A stretch of 64,000 nucleotides of DNA from JANXSS01 sp040385645 (GCA_040385645.1 JAZKGZ010000015.1:1-64000), one strand, 5' to 3'. Shown: positions 43,288-53,276, counted from the first letter of the stretch. Numbers and translations: made by a program. The notes: generated by a model from the letters alone, not told the origin.

Positions 43288-44331
43288 TTAACCAGGGAAA
43301 TTGTCTGGCGTCTTGGCGGCTGCGCGGGCTGCCCCGAGAGAGATGACGTTGCGACGCACTAGGTCTGTAAGATTGCTATCAAGCGTTTGCATACCCATAT
43401 TGCTGCCGGTCTGGATAGCAGAATACATCTGCGCGATTTTTGCTTCGCGGATGAGATTGCGAATTGCCGGTGTACCGACCATGATTTCATGCGCGGCGAC
43501 ACGACCGGAACCGTCTTTGTTTTTCAAGAGCGTCTGTGAAATGACGGCTTGCAGCGATTCCGACAGCATCGCTCGTACCATTTCCTTTTCATCGCCTGGA
43601 AAGACATCGACGATCCGGTCGATGGTTTTGGCTGCCGAGGACGTATGCAGCGTACCGAATACCAGATGGCCGGTCTCCGCTGCCGAGAGTGCCAGGCGGA
43701 TGGTTTCCAGATCGCGTAATTCACCCACCAGCACCACATCCGGATCTTCCCGTAAAGCTGAGCGCAGCGCCGCGCTGAAAGAATGCGTATGCGGGCCGAC
43801 CTCGCGCTGATTGATCAGGCATTTTTTCGAATCGTGAACGAATTCGATTGGATCTTCGATCGTCAGAATATGACCGTACTCGTTTTCATTGACATGATTC
43901 ACCATCGCCGCCAGCGTGGTCGATTTACCGGAGCCGGTGGGGCCGGTAACCAATACCAAACCGCGCGGTTTCAAAGACAATTCAGCAAATATTTTCGGTG
44001 CGTGCAAATCTTCCAGACTCAGAATTTTTGAAGGAATGGTCCGTAGGACTGCAGCAGCGCCACGGTCTTGGTTAAAGGCGTTGACACGGAACCGCGCCAG
44101 CCCGGGAATCGCGAACGAGAAATCGACTTCTAAAAATTCTTCATAGGCTTTGCGCTGGCCGTCGTTCATGATGTCGTAAATCATACTGTGCACATCCTTG
44201 TGCTCCAGCGGCGGCAGATTGATGCGCCGCACATCGCCGTGTACGCGTATCATCGGCGGCAAGCCCGAGGAGAGGTGTAAATCGGAGGCATTGTTCTTGA
44301 CCGAAAACGACAGTAGTTCGGAGATGTCCAT
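43288..44331 (-). CDS. pilT: Type IV pilus retraction ATPase PilT
   Basis: A 347-residue hexameric motor that depolymerises pili for twitching motility and DNA uptake. Walker A is GPTGSGKSTTLAAM (about residue 130), Walker B VVLVGELRDLETIRLA, and the diagnostic AIRNLIREAKIAQMYS follows near residue 290. Heads pilT-pilU and is divergent from yggS-proC, the usual betaproteobacterial arrangement. Confidence 0.97.
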   Translation of the reverse strand: MDISELLSFSVKNNASDLHLSSGLPPMIRVHGDVRRINLPPLEHKDVHSMIYDIMNDGQRKAYEEFLEVDFSFAIPGLARFRVNAFNQDRGAAAVLRTIPSKILSLEDLHAPKIFAELSLKPRGLVLVTGPTGSGKSTTLAAMVNHVNENEYGHILTIEDPIEFVHDSKKCLINQREVGPHTHSFSAALRSALREDPDVVLVGELRDLETIRLALSAAETGHLVFGTLHTSSAAKTIDRIVDVFPGDEKEMVRAMLSESLQAVISQTLLKNKDGSGRVAAHEIMVGTPAIRNLIREAKIAQMYSAIQTGSNMGMQTLDSNLTDLVRRNVISLGAARAAAKTPDNFPG

Positions 44332-44410
44332 TTATAATCCTTGGGCTCGCGGAGGAAGGGTTTCTTTGCAAATTTGCAAATAGTTGACGCGCATTAACTC
44401 TTTTTCGATT

Positions 44411-45130
44411 ATGTCCAGAATCTCCGACAACTTGCAAGGCGTGCATGCGCGGATCGTTGCCGCAGCATCGAAAGTGTCGCGCGATGCGCAGCAAATTCAA
44501 TTGCTCGCAGTGAGCAAGACCTTCGATGCTGCCGCCGTGCTGGAAGCCGTCGCAGCAGGGCAACGTGATTTCGGCGAAAACTATGTGCAGGAAGCGCTCG
44601 ATAAAATCGTCCAGGTGCGCAAGCTACAAAGTGACGGCGACGAGCGTCTTAACGGTTCGCCATGCTTGTTGAATTGGCATTTCATCGGTCCGATCCAGAG
44701 CAACAAAACGCGCTCGTTGGCGGAAAATTTCGACTGGGTACATACGGTGGACCGTGAAAAAATCGCGGTGCGCCTCTCCGACCAACGACCGGCAGCGATG
44801 CCGCCATTGAACGTTTGCATCCAGGTAAATATCAGCGGTGAGCAAAGCAAGAGCGGCGTGCCGCCGGAAGAGGTCGGCGCTTTGGCGCGAGCAATTGCGG
44901 CTTTGCCCCGACTACGGCTGCGCGGTCTGATGGCGATTCCCGAATCGGTATCGGATCTACAGCAGCAGCGGCTGCCGTTTCGAGCATTGCAATCGCTTCA
45001 GGCGGGCCTGCAAGCCGACGGCCTGGCGCTCGACACGCTATCGATGGGTATGTCGGCAGACCTGGAGGCGGCGATTTTAGAGGGTGCCACGATCGTGCGC
45101 GTGGGTTCGGCAATCTTTGGACGACGTTAA
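44411..45130 (+). CDS. yggS: YggS/PROSC-family pyridoxal phosphate homeostasis protein
   Basis: A 239-residue single-barrel PLP-binding protein thought to buffer free PLP and affect amino-acid and vitamin B6 balance; it has no known catalytic role. The PLP lysine lies in LLAVSKTFDAA (about residue 37), and FGENYVQEALDK, WHFIGPIQSNK and LSMGMSADLEAAI are intact. ATG 44411 gives the family N-terminus. Followed by proC at 21 bases, a long-standing pairing. Confidence 0.94.
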   Translation: MSRISDNLQGVHARIVAAASKVSRDAQQIQLLAVSKTFDAAAVLEAVAAGQRDFGENYVQEALDKIVQVRKLQSDGDERLNGSPCLLNWHFIGPIQSNKTRSLAENFDWVHTVDREKIAVRLSDQRPAAMPPLNVCIQVNISGEQSKSGVPPEEVGALARAIAALPRLRLRGLMAIPESVSDLQQQRLPFRALQSLQAGLQADGLALDTLSMGMSADLEAAILEGATIVRVGSAIFGRR

Positions 45131-45151
45131 AAATACTAAGGAAACATTGAC

Positions 45152-45988
45152 ATGCAATCGACTGCCGGGCACTCACTCAATATTACGTTCATCGGTGGCG
45201 GCAATATGGCAACCGCTTTGATCGGTGGTCTGGCGGGCAAGGCTACTGCAGCGGCTAATCTGCATGTAGTGGAAATTGCCCAGCCGGCCCGCGAACGATT
45301 GCACTTGCTGGGCGTGCAGACTTCGGCATCGATTCATGCCGATGTGGCGCATAGCGATGTCGTAGTGCTGGCGGTGAAGCCGCAGCAGATGCGAGAAGTT
45401 GCCATGCAGTTGAAGCCGTATCTCACATCGCAGCTGCTGCTATCGATTGCCGCCGGCATTCGTGCCATCGATCTGTCGGGCTGGCTGGGTGGGTACGGTG
45501 CCATCGTTCGAACCATGCCGAATACCCCAGCTTTGATAGGGCGCGGTATCACCGGCATGGCGGCACTGGCCGGTGTCACCAGCGCCCAACGCGAAAGTGC
45601 CGATGCCATCATGCGTGCGGTGGGCACGACGGTGTGGCTGGACGACGAGGCATTGATCGATCCGGTCACCGCACTTTCCGGTAGCGGGCCGGCGTATGTG
45701 TTTTATTTTATCGAAGCGATGCAGCAAGCCGGTATCAAACTCGGGCTTTCCGCCGAGCAGGCAAACGCACTATCGGTTGCCACTTTCACAGGTGCAGCGC
45801 ACTTGGCCGCCGATGCAGACGAGCCGGTTTCGGTATTGCGCGAGCGTGTGACCTCCAAAGGCGGCACCACGCACGCTGCGCTAGCCAGTTTGCACCACGA
45901 CGGCGTTGCCGATGCCATCACGCGCGCAGTCGAAGCGGCCTGCACACGCAGCAGAGCGTTGGGTCAGGAGTTTGGCGACGCCACCTAG
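45152..45988 (+). CDS. proC: Pyrroline-5-carboxylate reductase
   Basis: Reduces pyrroline-5-carboxylate to proline with NAD(P)H. The 278-residue protein begins with the Rossmann motif FIGGGNMATALIGGL and has the conserved MPNTPALIGRGITGMA and ALSGSGPAYVFYFIEAM segments. The last gene of yggS-proC; convergent with the DUF883 gene. Confidence 0.96.
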   Translation: MQSTAGHSLNITFIGGGNMATALIGGLAGKATAAANLHVVEIAQPARERLHLLGVQTSASIHADVAHSDVVVLAVKPQQMREVAMQLKPYLTSQLLLSIAAGIRAIDLSGWLGGYGAIVRTMPNTPALIGRGITGMAALAGVTSAQRESADAIMRAVGTTVWLDDEALIDPVTALSGSGPAYVFYFIEAMQQAGIKLGLSAEQANALSVATFTGAAHLAADADEPVSVLRERVTSKGGTTHAALASLHHDGVADAITRAVEAACTRSRALGQEFGDAT

Positions 45989-46007
45989 GCAATGCATCTG
46001 CTCGATG

Positions 46008-46343
46008 CTATCGGCGCTCGGCGATAATCGCGCCAACCATCAAACCGATGCATACGCCGGCAGCTGCCACGCGCCACGGATGCCGCTTAACGAAATTGTC
46101 GGACTCGCGGACGATTTCTCTTGCGCGCATCAAAACCGATTCTTCCAACGAAGTCAAACCGTGCAGGGCATTACTCGTGGGCGTATTCATTTGCAGCCCG
46201 AGGCACTCCCTAGCTGTTAAGTACTCTTGCCAGAGCTGTTGTCCTGCATTTTTAAACAAGGCCTCGCCGTTTTGCAAAATGCTTTGCAGCTCACGCATGA
46301 ACTCATGGTTGCTCGCCGGTTTCTGTTGATTGTGGTTCATCAT
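46008..46343 (-). CDS. DUF883-family (ElaB/YqjD-like) membrane-anchored protein
   Basis: A 111-residue protein: a helical cytoplasmic part (residues 15-80) followed by RHPWRVAAAGVCIGLMVGAIIAERR, the C-terminal single-helix membrane anchor with a glycine-rich core that marks this family. E. coli YqjD binds ribosomes in stationary phase; role here unknown. It stands alone, convergent with proC. Confidence 0.85.
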   Translation of the reverse strand: MMNHNQQKPASNHEFMRELQSILQNGEALFKNAGQQLWQEYLTARECLGLQMNTPTSNALHGLTSLEESVLMRAREIVRESDNFVKRHPWRVAAAGVCIGLMVGAIIAERR

Positions 46344-46410
46344 CGATCCAGTTAAATTTGATAATCAGAAAAGCTTACTTTACTAAAATCGATCAGCATC
46401 AGCATCAACA

Positions 46411-47265
46411 TCAGCGCACGGCATAATCGACGGCGATCCCACCGAACAATGCGGCACCGAGCCAGTTATTCTGATGAAATGCAGCAAAGCAGCCTGCGGG
46501 CTGCCGCGCATGAATCAGTCGATAATGATGCATGGCAAATATGGCAGCGATCGATACACCCACCATAAACCAATAGCCTAAACCCGACTGCCAGCCTACC
46601 CAAGCAACAATTCCCAGAGCGATGGCATAGCACGACATAATCGCGGCGATATCGAACCGCCCGAAAGTAATGGCCGACGTACGCATGCCGATTTTTATAT
46701 CGTCTTCACGATCGACCATCGCATATTCGGTATCGTAGGCGACCGCCCAGAAAATATTAGCCAACAACAACCACCATGCTATGGCTGGAACCACACCCAG
46801 CGTCGCAGCAAACGCCATCGGTATGCCGAAACCAAATGCTACACCCAAGTAGGCTTGTGGAATGGCGAAAAACCGCTTGAAGTAAGGATAGCTCGCTGCA
46901 ATCACGACTGCAGCGACCGACAACATTTTGGTCAGCCCGTTTAGCGGCAGTATCAGCAAAAATGCCATCGCTGCCAGTACAACGGCAACAGAGACCGCCT
47001 CCCACGGTGCGATCAGCCCTGCGGTTACCGGCCGTTGTGCCGTGCGTGCTACATGACGATCAAAATTTCGGTCTGCGAAGTCGTTGATCGCACAGCCTGC
47101 CGAGCGCATGAGTACGGTGCCGAGCACAAAAATTGCCACCATAGTCGGTGCCGGTCGGCCCGCAGCAGCGATCCATAGCGCCGAGAGTGTCGGCCATAGC
47201 AGCAATAAAATGCCGATCGGCTTGTCGAGGCGGATCAACCGCATGTAGAGGGTCAGCCGGTACAT
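46411..47265 (-). CDS. ubiA: 4-hydroxybenzoate octaprenyltransferase
   Basis: Prenylates 4-hydroxybenzoate in ubiquinone synthesis. The 284-residue inner-membrane protein has about eight helices and both Asp-rich prenyl diphosphate sites: NDFADRNFDRHV (about residue 60) and DREDDIKIG (about 185). Starts 11 bases after oxyR, so it is probably read from the recG/oxyR direction. Its substrate chain comes from the ispA product. Confidence 0.95.
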   Translation of the reverse strand: MYRLTLYMRLIRLDKPIGILLLLWPTLSALWIAAAGRPAPTMVAIFVLGTVLMRSAGCAINDFADRNFDRHVARTAQRPVTAGLIAPWEAVSVAVVLAAMAFLLILPLNGLTKMLSVAAVVIAASYPYFKRFFAIPQAYLGVAFGFGIPMAFAATLGVVPAIAWWLLLANIFWAVAYDTEYAMVDREDDIKIGMRTSAITFGRFDIAAIMSCYAIALGIVAWVGWQSGLGYWFMVGVSIAAIFAMHHYRLIHARQPAGCFAAFHQNNWLGAALFGGIAVDYAVR

Positions 47266-47276
47266 TTAGAAAGCGC

Positions 47277-48224
47277 TTAGAGAGTGCCGACAGCTGCGTC
47301 TGCCAGCATGGTCACACCAGCCAGACCACTGGTTATGACTGCATCTCGAATTGCTTCGATCGCCGCGCCACGGGTAAAACTCTTGCGCCATGCCAGGACC
47401 ACGCGCCGTTCCGGTATCGGCTTTTCAAAGGGCACGTATCGAAGGATACCGTCGCGGGCATCTATGTCGGGTACCGATGCTCCGGGTAACACCGTGATAC
47501 CGATGCCCGAGGCAACCATATGGCGGATGGTTTCCAGGGATGAGCCCTCGAAGGTTCGGGAAATGCCACTGCCACCGTTGGAAAAGCGGGCCATCTCCGG
47601 ACACACTTCCAGCACCTGATCGCGGAAGCAATGGCCATTCCCGAGCAAAAGCATGGTTTCCGATTTTAAATCGCTCGACGAAATACGTGTGCGTGTGGCC
47701 CAGGGATGATTTTTAGGCAGCGCGACGACGAACGGCTCGTCGTACAGTGGCTGCATCGTCAGGCCGTGCTCGGAAAAGGGCAGGGCGACGATGGCTGCAT
47801 CCAGCTCTCCTTGGCGCAGCATTTCCAACAGCCGCACGGTAAAGTTTTCTTGGAGTATCAAAGGCATCTGCGGCACTTTTTCGATCATGTTGCGCACCAG
47901 CGGCGGCAGCAGATAAGGAGCTACGGTGTAGATGATGCCGAGTCTGAAAGGGCCGGCCAGCGGATCTTTGTTTTGCTTGGCGATTTCCTTGATCGCCGCG
48001 GTTTGTTCTAGCACCCGCTCGGCTTGGGCGACGATCTGCCCACCCAACGGCGTCACCGAGATTTCCGTGCCGCCACGCTCGAAAATCACCACGCCCAATT
48101 CGTCTTCGAGTTTTTTGATTGCCACCGACAGTGTTGGCTGTGCAACGAAACAGGCTTCTGCAGCATGGCCGAAATGCTTCTCGCGTGCCACGGCGACGAT
48201 GTATTTAAGTTCGGTAAGTGTCAT
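47277..48224 (-). CDS. oxyR: Hydrogen peroxide-sensing regulator OxyR
   Basis: A 315-residue LysR-type regulator. The N-terminal winged helix (LTELKYIVAVAREKHFGHAA...LSVAIKKLEDELG) is followed by the sensor domain with the two redox cysteines in GNGHCFRDQVLEVC, the OxyR hallmark pair that forms a disulfide on oxidation. ATG 48224 is chosen as the family start. The oxyR-recG adjacency is normal in this order; gpx may be among its targets, though no site was identified. Confidence 0.95.
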   Translation of the reverse strand: MTLTELKYIVAVAREKHFGHAAEACFVAQPTLSVAIKKLEDELGVVIFERGGTEISVTPLGGQIVAQAERVLEQTAAIKEIAKQNKDPLAGPFRLGIIYTVAPYLLPPLVRNMIEKVPQMPLILQENFTVRLLEMLRQGELDAAIVALPFSEHGLTMQPLYDEPFVVALPKNHPWATRTRISSSDLKSETMLLLGNGHCFRDQVLEVCPEMARFSNGGSGISRTFEGSSLETIRHMVASGIGITVLPGASVPDIDARDGILRYVPFEKPIPERRVVLAWRKSFTRGAAIEAIRDAVITSGLAGVTMLADAAVGTL

Positions 48225-48315
48225 GCCGATATGATCGCACAAGGCGTCTGGGCGATTGTCGTTGCGGTTCGGTCAACAATGATTGGCCAACGGTTTTATT
48301 GAATTGCCGCCATCC

Positions 48316-50454
48316 TCAAGCCTTTAAAAATTCTTCTCTGGTTCCCAGCCAACGTGCCAAATGCGCCTCGACGGTCGTTGGGTCTTCCTGGAGCAGCACT
48401 TGCGCCAGGGTACGTGCCTGCTCGACCAGCCATTGGTCGGTATCGAGATCGGCGAAGCGCAGCAGTGCCTGCCCGGACTGACGCGCTCCCAGAAATTCTC
48501 CAGGACCGCGAATTTCTAGGTCGCGTCGGGCAATCTCGAATCCATCGGTCGTCTCGCGCATGGTCGCCAGCCTTTGTTTCGCTACCAAGCCGACCGGACT
48601 TTGATAGAGCAGCAGGCAGATGCTGGCTGCGGCACCCCGGCCAACCCGCCCACGCAGCTGGTGCAATTGCGACAGCCCGAAGCGCTCGGCATGCTCGATT
48701 ACCATCAATGATGCGTTCGGCACATCGACGCCGACTTCGATTACGGTCGTGGCCACCAGCACATGGATTTCACCACGGGTGAACGCATCCATGACCGCCT
48801 GTTTTTCTACCGTTTTTAGTCGGCCGTGCACCAGGCCTACCTGCAAATCCGGTAACGCTTCGACCAATGCGGCGTGAGTCTCGGTTGCCGTCTGCAACTG
48901 TAGCGCTTCGGATTCTTCGATCAACGGACACACCCAGTAAGCCTGTCGTCCCTCCAAGGCCGCCGCGTGTACGCGGTCGACGACTTCATCCCGTCGCATC
49001 TGATCGATTACCCGCGTGACGATCGGAGTACGTCCGGGTGGCAGTTCATCAATGACCGACACCTCCAGGTCAGCGTAATAAGTCATCGCCAGCGTGCGCG
49101 GAATTGGCGTGGCCGACATCATCAGCTGATGCGGAACTGTTATTGCGCCATCGTCGGCCACGGTGTCGGTCATGCCTTTGTTACGCAGTGTCAGGCGTTG
49201 GCCGACGCCGAACCGATGCTGCTCGTCGACGATCACCAGCCCGAGACGGGAGAACTGTACCGCCTCTTGAATCAAAGCGTGGGTACCGATGACCAGCCGC
49301 GCCTGCCCGGACTCGATCGCCGCCTGCGCTTCGGCTTTTTCTTTTTTCTTCAAGCTGCCGGTCAGCCATACCACCTCCACGCCCAGGGGTGCCATCCAGC
49401 CGGCAATTTTCCGAAAATGCTGGTCTGCCAGAATTTCGGTCGGTGCCATCAGCGCCGCCTGAAATCCGCTGTCGATCGCTTGCGTCGCCGCTAGTGCTGC
49501 TACCACCGTCTTGCCACTGCCGACATCGCCCTGCAACAGTCGTTGCATCGGATAAGTTTGTGCCAGATCGGCGCGTACTTCGCCGAGCACGCGCCGCTGC
49601 GCGGCAGTCAGGCGAAACGGCAGCGTCGCTAGAAATGCTTTCGACAATCTGCCAAAGGTCGGCAGAGCCGCAGCACCCTTGGCCCGGCGTGCCAGCTGCG
49701 CGCGCTTCAACGATAGCTGCTGGGCCAACAGTTCGTCGAATTTCATCCGGGTCCATGCCGGGTGCGAGCGTTCGATCAATGCCGCTTCGTCGATATCGTG
49801 CGGCGGGTTGTGCAGTAGCCTCACCGAGGTTTCGAACGACGTGAGTTGCAGCCGGTTGCATATGCCGGGCGATAGCGTATCGATCCAGTCGACCCGATGC
49901 ATTGCCGCGCTGATCGCGCGTCGCAGTACGGCTTGGGAAATGCCGTTGGTGGTTGGGTATATCGGTGTAAGCGCATTCGGCAGGGGCGCACCTTCGACCA
50001 CGATCTTGTAAGCAGGGTGAACAATTTCAGCGCCGAAAAAACCTTGCCGGACTTCGCCACGTGCCCGTACTCGCGTACCTTCCGCGAATTGCCTGGCCTG
50101 GCTGCCGTAGAAATTTACGAAACGCATCACCAGCGCACCGGAGTCGTCGACGATGGTTACCACTAGCTGCCGGCGTGGCCTGAATTGCACCGAGCAAGTC
50201 GTGACGACTCCCTCGACCTGTGCCGGTCGGCCGAACATGAAACCGGCTTCGGCGATCGCAACGATCTTGGTTTCATCCTCGTAGCGCAATGGCAGGTGCA
50301 ACACCAAATCCATGTCCGAGCGCAGCCCGAGACGATGCAGTTTAGCGGCAAGTTTTTCCGCTCCGGTCTGGGGGCTGCTGTGCGGGACGGCAGCGCCGCG
50401 CTTCGTGGGCGATGCGCCTTTGATTACTGGCAAGGGCGAAACGGAAGGTGCCAT
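48316..50454 (-). CDS. recG: ATP-dependent DNA helicase RecG
   Basis: A 712-residue branch-migration helicase that remodels stalled forks and Holliday junctions. The wedge domain covers residues 60-200, then LLQGDVGSGKTVVAALA (Walker A, about 325), MAPTEILADQHF, VDEQHRFGV (DExH box), MSATPIPRTLAMT, and TTVIEVGVDVPNAS with RGRVGRG in the second lobe. The frame runs on upstream to 50625, but ATG 50454 gives a normal N-terminus. Confidence 0.96.
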   Translation of the reverse strand: MAPSVSPLPVIKGASPTKRGAAVPHSSPQTGAEKLAAKLHRLGLRSDMDLVLHLPLRYEDETKIVAIAEAGFMFGRPAQVEGVVTTCSVQFRPRRQLVVTIVDDSGALVMRFVNFYGSQARQFAEGTRVRARGEVRQGFFGAEIVHPAYKIVVEGAPLPNALTPIYPTTNGISQAVLRRAISAAMHRVDWIDTLSPGICNRLQLTSFETSVRLLHNPPHDIDEAALIERSHPAWTRMKFDELLAQQLSLKRAQLARRAKGAAALPTFGRLSKAFLATLPFRLTAAQRRVLGEVRADLAQTYPMQRLLQGDVGSGKTVVAALAATQAIDSGFQAALMAPTEILADQHFRKIAGWMAPLGVEVVWLTGSLKKKEKAEAQAAIESGQARLVIGTHALIQEAVQFSRLGLVIVDEQHRFGVGQRLTLRNKGMTDTVADDGAITVPHQLMMSATPIPRTLAMTYYADLEVSVIDELPPGRTPIVTRVIDQMRRDEVVDRVHAAALEGRQAYWVCPLIEESEALQLQTATETHAALVEALPDLQVGLVHGRLKTVEKQAVMDAFTRGEIHVLVATTVIEVGVDVPNASLMVIEHAERFGLSQLHQLRGRVGRGAAASICLLLYQSPVGLVAKQRLATMRETTDGFEIARRDLEIRGPGEFLGARQSGQALLRFADLDTDQWLVEQARTLAQVLLQEDPTTVEAHLARWLGTREEFLKA

Positions 50455-50630
50455 GAGTAGTCGTGATCCGGTACTGCCGGGTTTGGCAGCATATGGCAAG
50501 GTAAAATAGCTGGCTACCTTTGTAAACCACAACTGTAAAGCAAATTCATGATGCGTCCTGCGCGCGCTCATGCACGGCGGCGCAGCGTTGTCATCGGCGC
50601 GCCAAAAAACCCCCGGATCAAGCACCTGTC

Positions 50631-51659
50631 ATGCATACGCTCGTCGATTTCGATTTCACCTTGCCGCAAGAACTGATCGCGCAGATGCCGCTGCCCGAGC
50701 GTAGCGCATCGCGCTTGCTTGACATCGATGGCCTACATCGGGTCGATCGTGTTTTTACGGACTTGGTGAGCTTGCTTACGCCTGGTGATCTTCTGGTTTT
50801 CAACGACACCCGGGTATTAAAAGCGCGTTTTTTTGGTATCAAACAAACTGGCGGCAGAGTCGAAGTATTGATCGAGCGGGTGCTCGATACGCAGACGGTG
50901 CTTGCCCAAATACGGGCATCGAAATCACCGGCTGCGGGCACCCGCTTGCGGCTGGCTGAGGCATTCGATGTAGAGGTCGGAGAGCGCGCGGGTGAATTTT
51001 TCATCTTGAAATTTTTTGACGACGTGTTTGCTCTAATTGAGCAGCATGGGCGCCTGCCACTGCCACCCTATATCGATCATGCCGCCGACGCTTTCGACGA
51101 GACGCGTTATCAAACCGTTTATGCAAAAGTGCCTGGTGCCGTCGCTGCACCGACTGCCGGCCTGCATTTCGATGCCGCTTTACTCGCGCGTCTTGAAGCG
51201 AAGGGCGTGCGCTCGGCCTACGTCACCCTACACGTCGGTGCCGGTACGTTTCAACCTGTGCGTACGCACGATCTCAGCGCCCACCAGATGCATAAGGAGT
51301 GGTACACCATCCCCCAGGTTACAGTCGATGCCGTACGGGCCGCGCAAGCGGGTGGGCACGCCGTTGTAGCGGTGGGCACTACCAGCCTGCGGGCACTGGA
51401 ATCGGCATCCCAAACTCGGCCTTTGCAGGCCGGCAGTGCCGAAACCCGGCTGTTTATCACGCCGGGTTATCAATTTCAAACGGTTACGCGGTTGATCACG
51501 AATTTTCATTTGCCGCAATCGACGTTGCTCATGCTGGTATCGGCGTTCGCTGGCTATGAAACGATCCGAAGTGCATACGCATATGCAATTGCCGAAAAAT
51601 ATCGGTTTTTCAGCTATGGGGATGCAATGCTGCTACGTCTGCAGCCAAGTAATTTTTAA
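50631..51659 (+). CDS. queA: S-adenosylmethionine:tRNA ribosyltransferase-isomerase QueA
   Basis: Builds epoxyqueuosine on tRNA wobble guanine by transferring the ribosyl part of SAM. The 342-residue protein shows the family segments DFTLPQELIAQMPLPERSAS, VFNDTRVLKAR, PTAGLHFD, THVGAGTFQPVR-like TLHVGAGTFQPVR, and TNFHLPQSTLLMLVSAF. Followed 53 bases later by tgt, the preceding step in the pathway. Confidence 0.97.
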   Translation: MHTLVDFDFTLPQELIAQMPLPERSASRLLDIDGLHRVDRVFTDLVSLLTPGDLLVFNDTRVLKARFFGIKQTGGRVEVLIERVLDTQTVLAQIRASKSPAAGTRLRLAEAFDVEVGERAGEFFILKFFDDVFALIEQHGRLPLPPYIDHAADAFDETRYQTVYAKVPGAVAAPTAGLHFDAALLARLEAKGVRSAYVTLHVGAGTFQPVRTHDLSAHQMHKEWYTIPQVTVDAVRAAQAGGHAVVAVGTTSLRALESASQTRPLQAGSAETRLFITPGYQFQTVTRLITNFHLPQSTLLMLVSAFAGYETIRSAYAYAIAEKYRFFSYGDAMLLRLQPSNF

Positions 51660-51667
51660 TTTGATTC

Positions 51668-51703
51668 TGACCCTAGTTATGGCTGTGACCCTATTTATGG
51701 CTG
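51668..51703. repeat. 18-base tandem duplication between queA and tgt
   Basis: TGACCCTAGTTATGGCTG (51668-51685) is followed directly by TGACCCTATTTATGGCTG (51686-51703), one mismatch in 18. It lies just before the tgt start and leaves tgt without an obvious ribosome binding site. Confidence 0.85.
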
Positions 51704-51712
51704 CTCCTCTGT

Positions 51713-52849
51713 ATGCTTGATTTCACCCTATTAAAAACCGATAGCACTTCTGCAGCCCGGCGTGGACGGTTGCAAGTACGGCATGGCACGATCGAAACAC
51801 CGATCTTTATGCCGGTCGGTACCTATGGCACGGTCAAGGCGATGTCGCCAACAGAATTGCGCGATATTGACGCCCAGATCATTCTCGGTAATACGTTTCA
51901 CTTGTGGCTGCGTCCAGGTACCGATGTATTGGATAAATTTGGCGGCCTGCATCGTTTCATGGGATGGGATGGGCCGATTCTGACCGATTCCGGGGGTTTT
52001 CAAGTGTTTTCGCTCGGGGCGATGCGCAAGATTAAGGAGGAGGGTGTGAAGTTTTCGTCGCCGATCAACGGCGACAAGCTGTTTCTGTCACCCGAGATAT
52101 CGATGCAAATTCAACGTTCTTTGAATTCAGACATCGTCATGCAGTTCGATGAGTGCACGCCGTACGAAATCGACGGCCGGCCGGCTACCCGTGACGAAGC
52201 AGCACGATCGATGCAGATGTCGCTACGCTGGGGCCGCCGCTCGCAGCAGGAGTTTGTCAGCGGTGAGAATCCGAACGCGCTGTTCGGCATCGTTCAGGGG
52301 GGCATGTTCGAAGACTTGCGCGACGCATCGCTGGCCGGTCTGGAAGAGATCGGCTTCGACGGTATTGCCATCGGCGGCCTATCTGTCGGCGAGCCCAAGG
52401 AAGACATGTTGCGCATACTCGCACACGTCGGACCGCGGCTGCCGGCCCACAAACCGCACTACCTCATGGGTGTGGGCACACCCGAAGATCTTGTCGCCGG
52501 CGTGACCAACGGCATCGATATGTTCGATTGCGTGATGCCGACCAGGAATGCACGCAACGGCTGGTTATTCACGCGCTTCGGTGATCTGAAGCTAAAAAAC
52601 GCTCGCTACAAAGATGACATGCAACCTCTCGATGCAGGTTGCGGCTGCTACGCCTGCCGTAACTTTTCACGTGCTTATCTGCATCATCTGCAGCGTGCCG
52701 GAGAGATTTTAGGTGCCCGCTTGAATACGATTCATAATCTCTATTATTACCTGCAGTTGATGCGGGAAATGCGCGAAGCGCTTGAGGCCGAAGGCTTCCC
52801 GGCATTTGTGCAGCGGTTCCAGTTTGACCGGGCGCGAGGAGTCGGATGA
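51713..52849 (+). CDS. tgt: Queuine tRNA-ribosyltransferase (TGT)
   Basis: Exchanges guanine 34 of Asp, Asn, His and Tyr tRNAs for preQ1. The 378-residue barrel has DSGGFQVFSL (substrate Asp near residue 90), the nucleophile region VGTPEDLVAGVTNGIDMFDC, and zinc ligands CGCYACRNFSRAYLHHL near residue 310. Start ATG 51713. Confidence 0.97.
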   Translation: MLDFTLLKTDSTSAARRGRLQVRHGTIETPIFMPVGTYGTVKAMSPTELRDIDAQIILGNTFHLWLRPGTDVLDKFGGLHRFMGWDGPILTDSGGFQVFSLGAMRKIKEEGVKFSSPINGDKLFLSPEISMQIQRSLNSDIVMQFDECTPYEIDGRPATRDEAARSMQMSLRWGRRSQQEFVSGENPNALFGIVQGGMFEDLRDASLAGLEEIGFDGIAIGGLSVGEPKEDMLRILAHVGPRLPAHKPHYLMGVGTPEDLVAGVTNGIDMFDCVMPTRNARNGWLFTRFGDLKLKNARYKDDMQPLDAGCGCYACRNFSRAYLHHLQRAGEILGARLNTIHNLYYYLQLMREMREALEAEGFPAFVQRFQFDRARGVG

Positions 52850-52946
52850 CGGTGTATCGGTGCAGCCGAATCCCCGATGCTAGAATGCCGGCTTAATTTG
52901 ACCACCCTATTTGGCTATCTCTTCCACCACCCTACCGGAGTTCCCC

Positions 52947-53276
52947 GTGTTCATTTCCAACGCCTACGCCCAGGCCCCCGCCGGCGCTGCCAGCCTCAGC
53001 AGCAGCCTGACCAGCTTCCTGCCAATCATATTAATGTTCATCGTGCTGTATTTTTTGATGATCCGGCCGCAAATGAAACGCCAGAAAGAGTTGAAGTCGA
53101 TGATGGATGCGTTGGCCAAAGGCGATGAAGTCGTGACTGCCGGCGGTGTCCTGGGTCGGATCACAAAGTTGGCCGATGCCTATGTCACCATCGAAATCGC
53201 GAGCGGTACCGAAATCACGGTGCAGAAGGTTGCGGTTACGACGTTGCTACCTCGCGGCACCATCAAGTCGCTTTAG
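52947..53276 (+). CDS. yajC: Sec translocon accessory protein YajC
   Basis: A 109-residue inner-membrane protein of the SecDF-YajC complex. One TM helix (FLPIILMFIVLYFLMIRPQM, about residues 23-42) is followed by the cytoplasmic MKRQKELK and GDEVVTAGGVLGRI segments. The start is GTG 52947, supported by GGAG 8 bases upstream and by the MFISNAYAQ N-terminus seen in relatives; an upstream TTG at 52911 is less likely. First of yajC-secD-secF. Confidence 0.92.
   Translation: MFISNAYAQAPAGAASLSSSLTSFLPIILMFIVLYFLMIRPQMKRQKELKSMMDALAKGDEVVTAGGVLGRITKLADAYVTIEIASGTEITVQKVAVTTLLPRGTIKSL

Noticed and set aside
42485..43291. 268-codon rightward frame
   Set aside because: Antisense to pilU, with no domain and no ribosome site.
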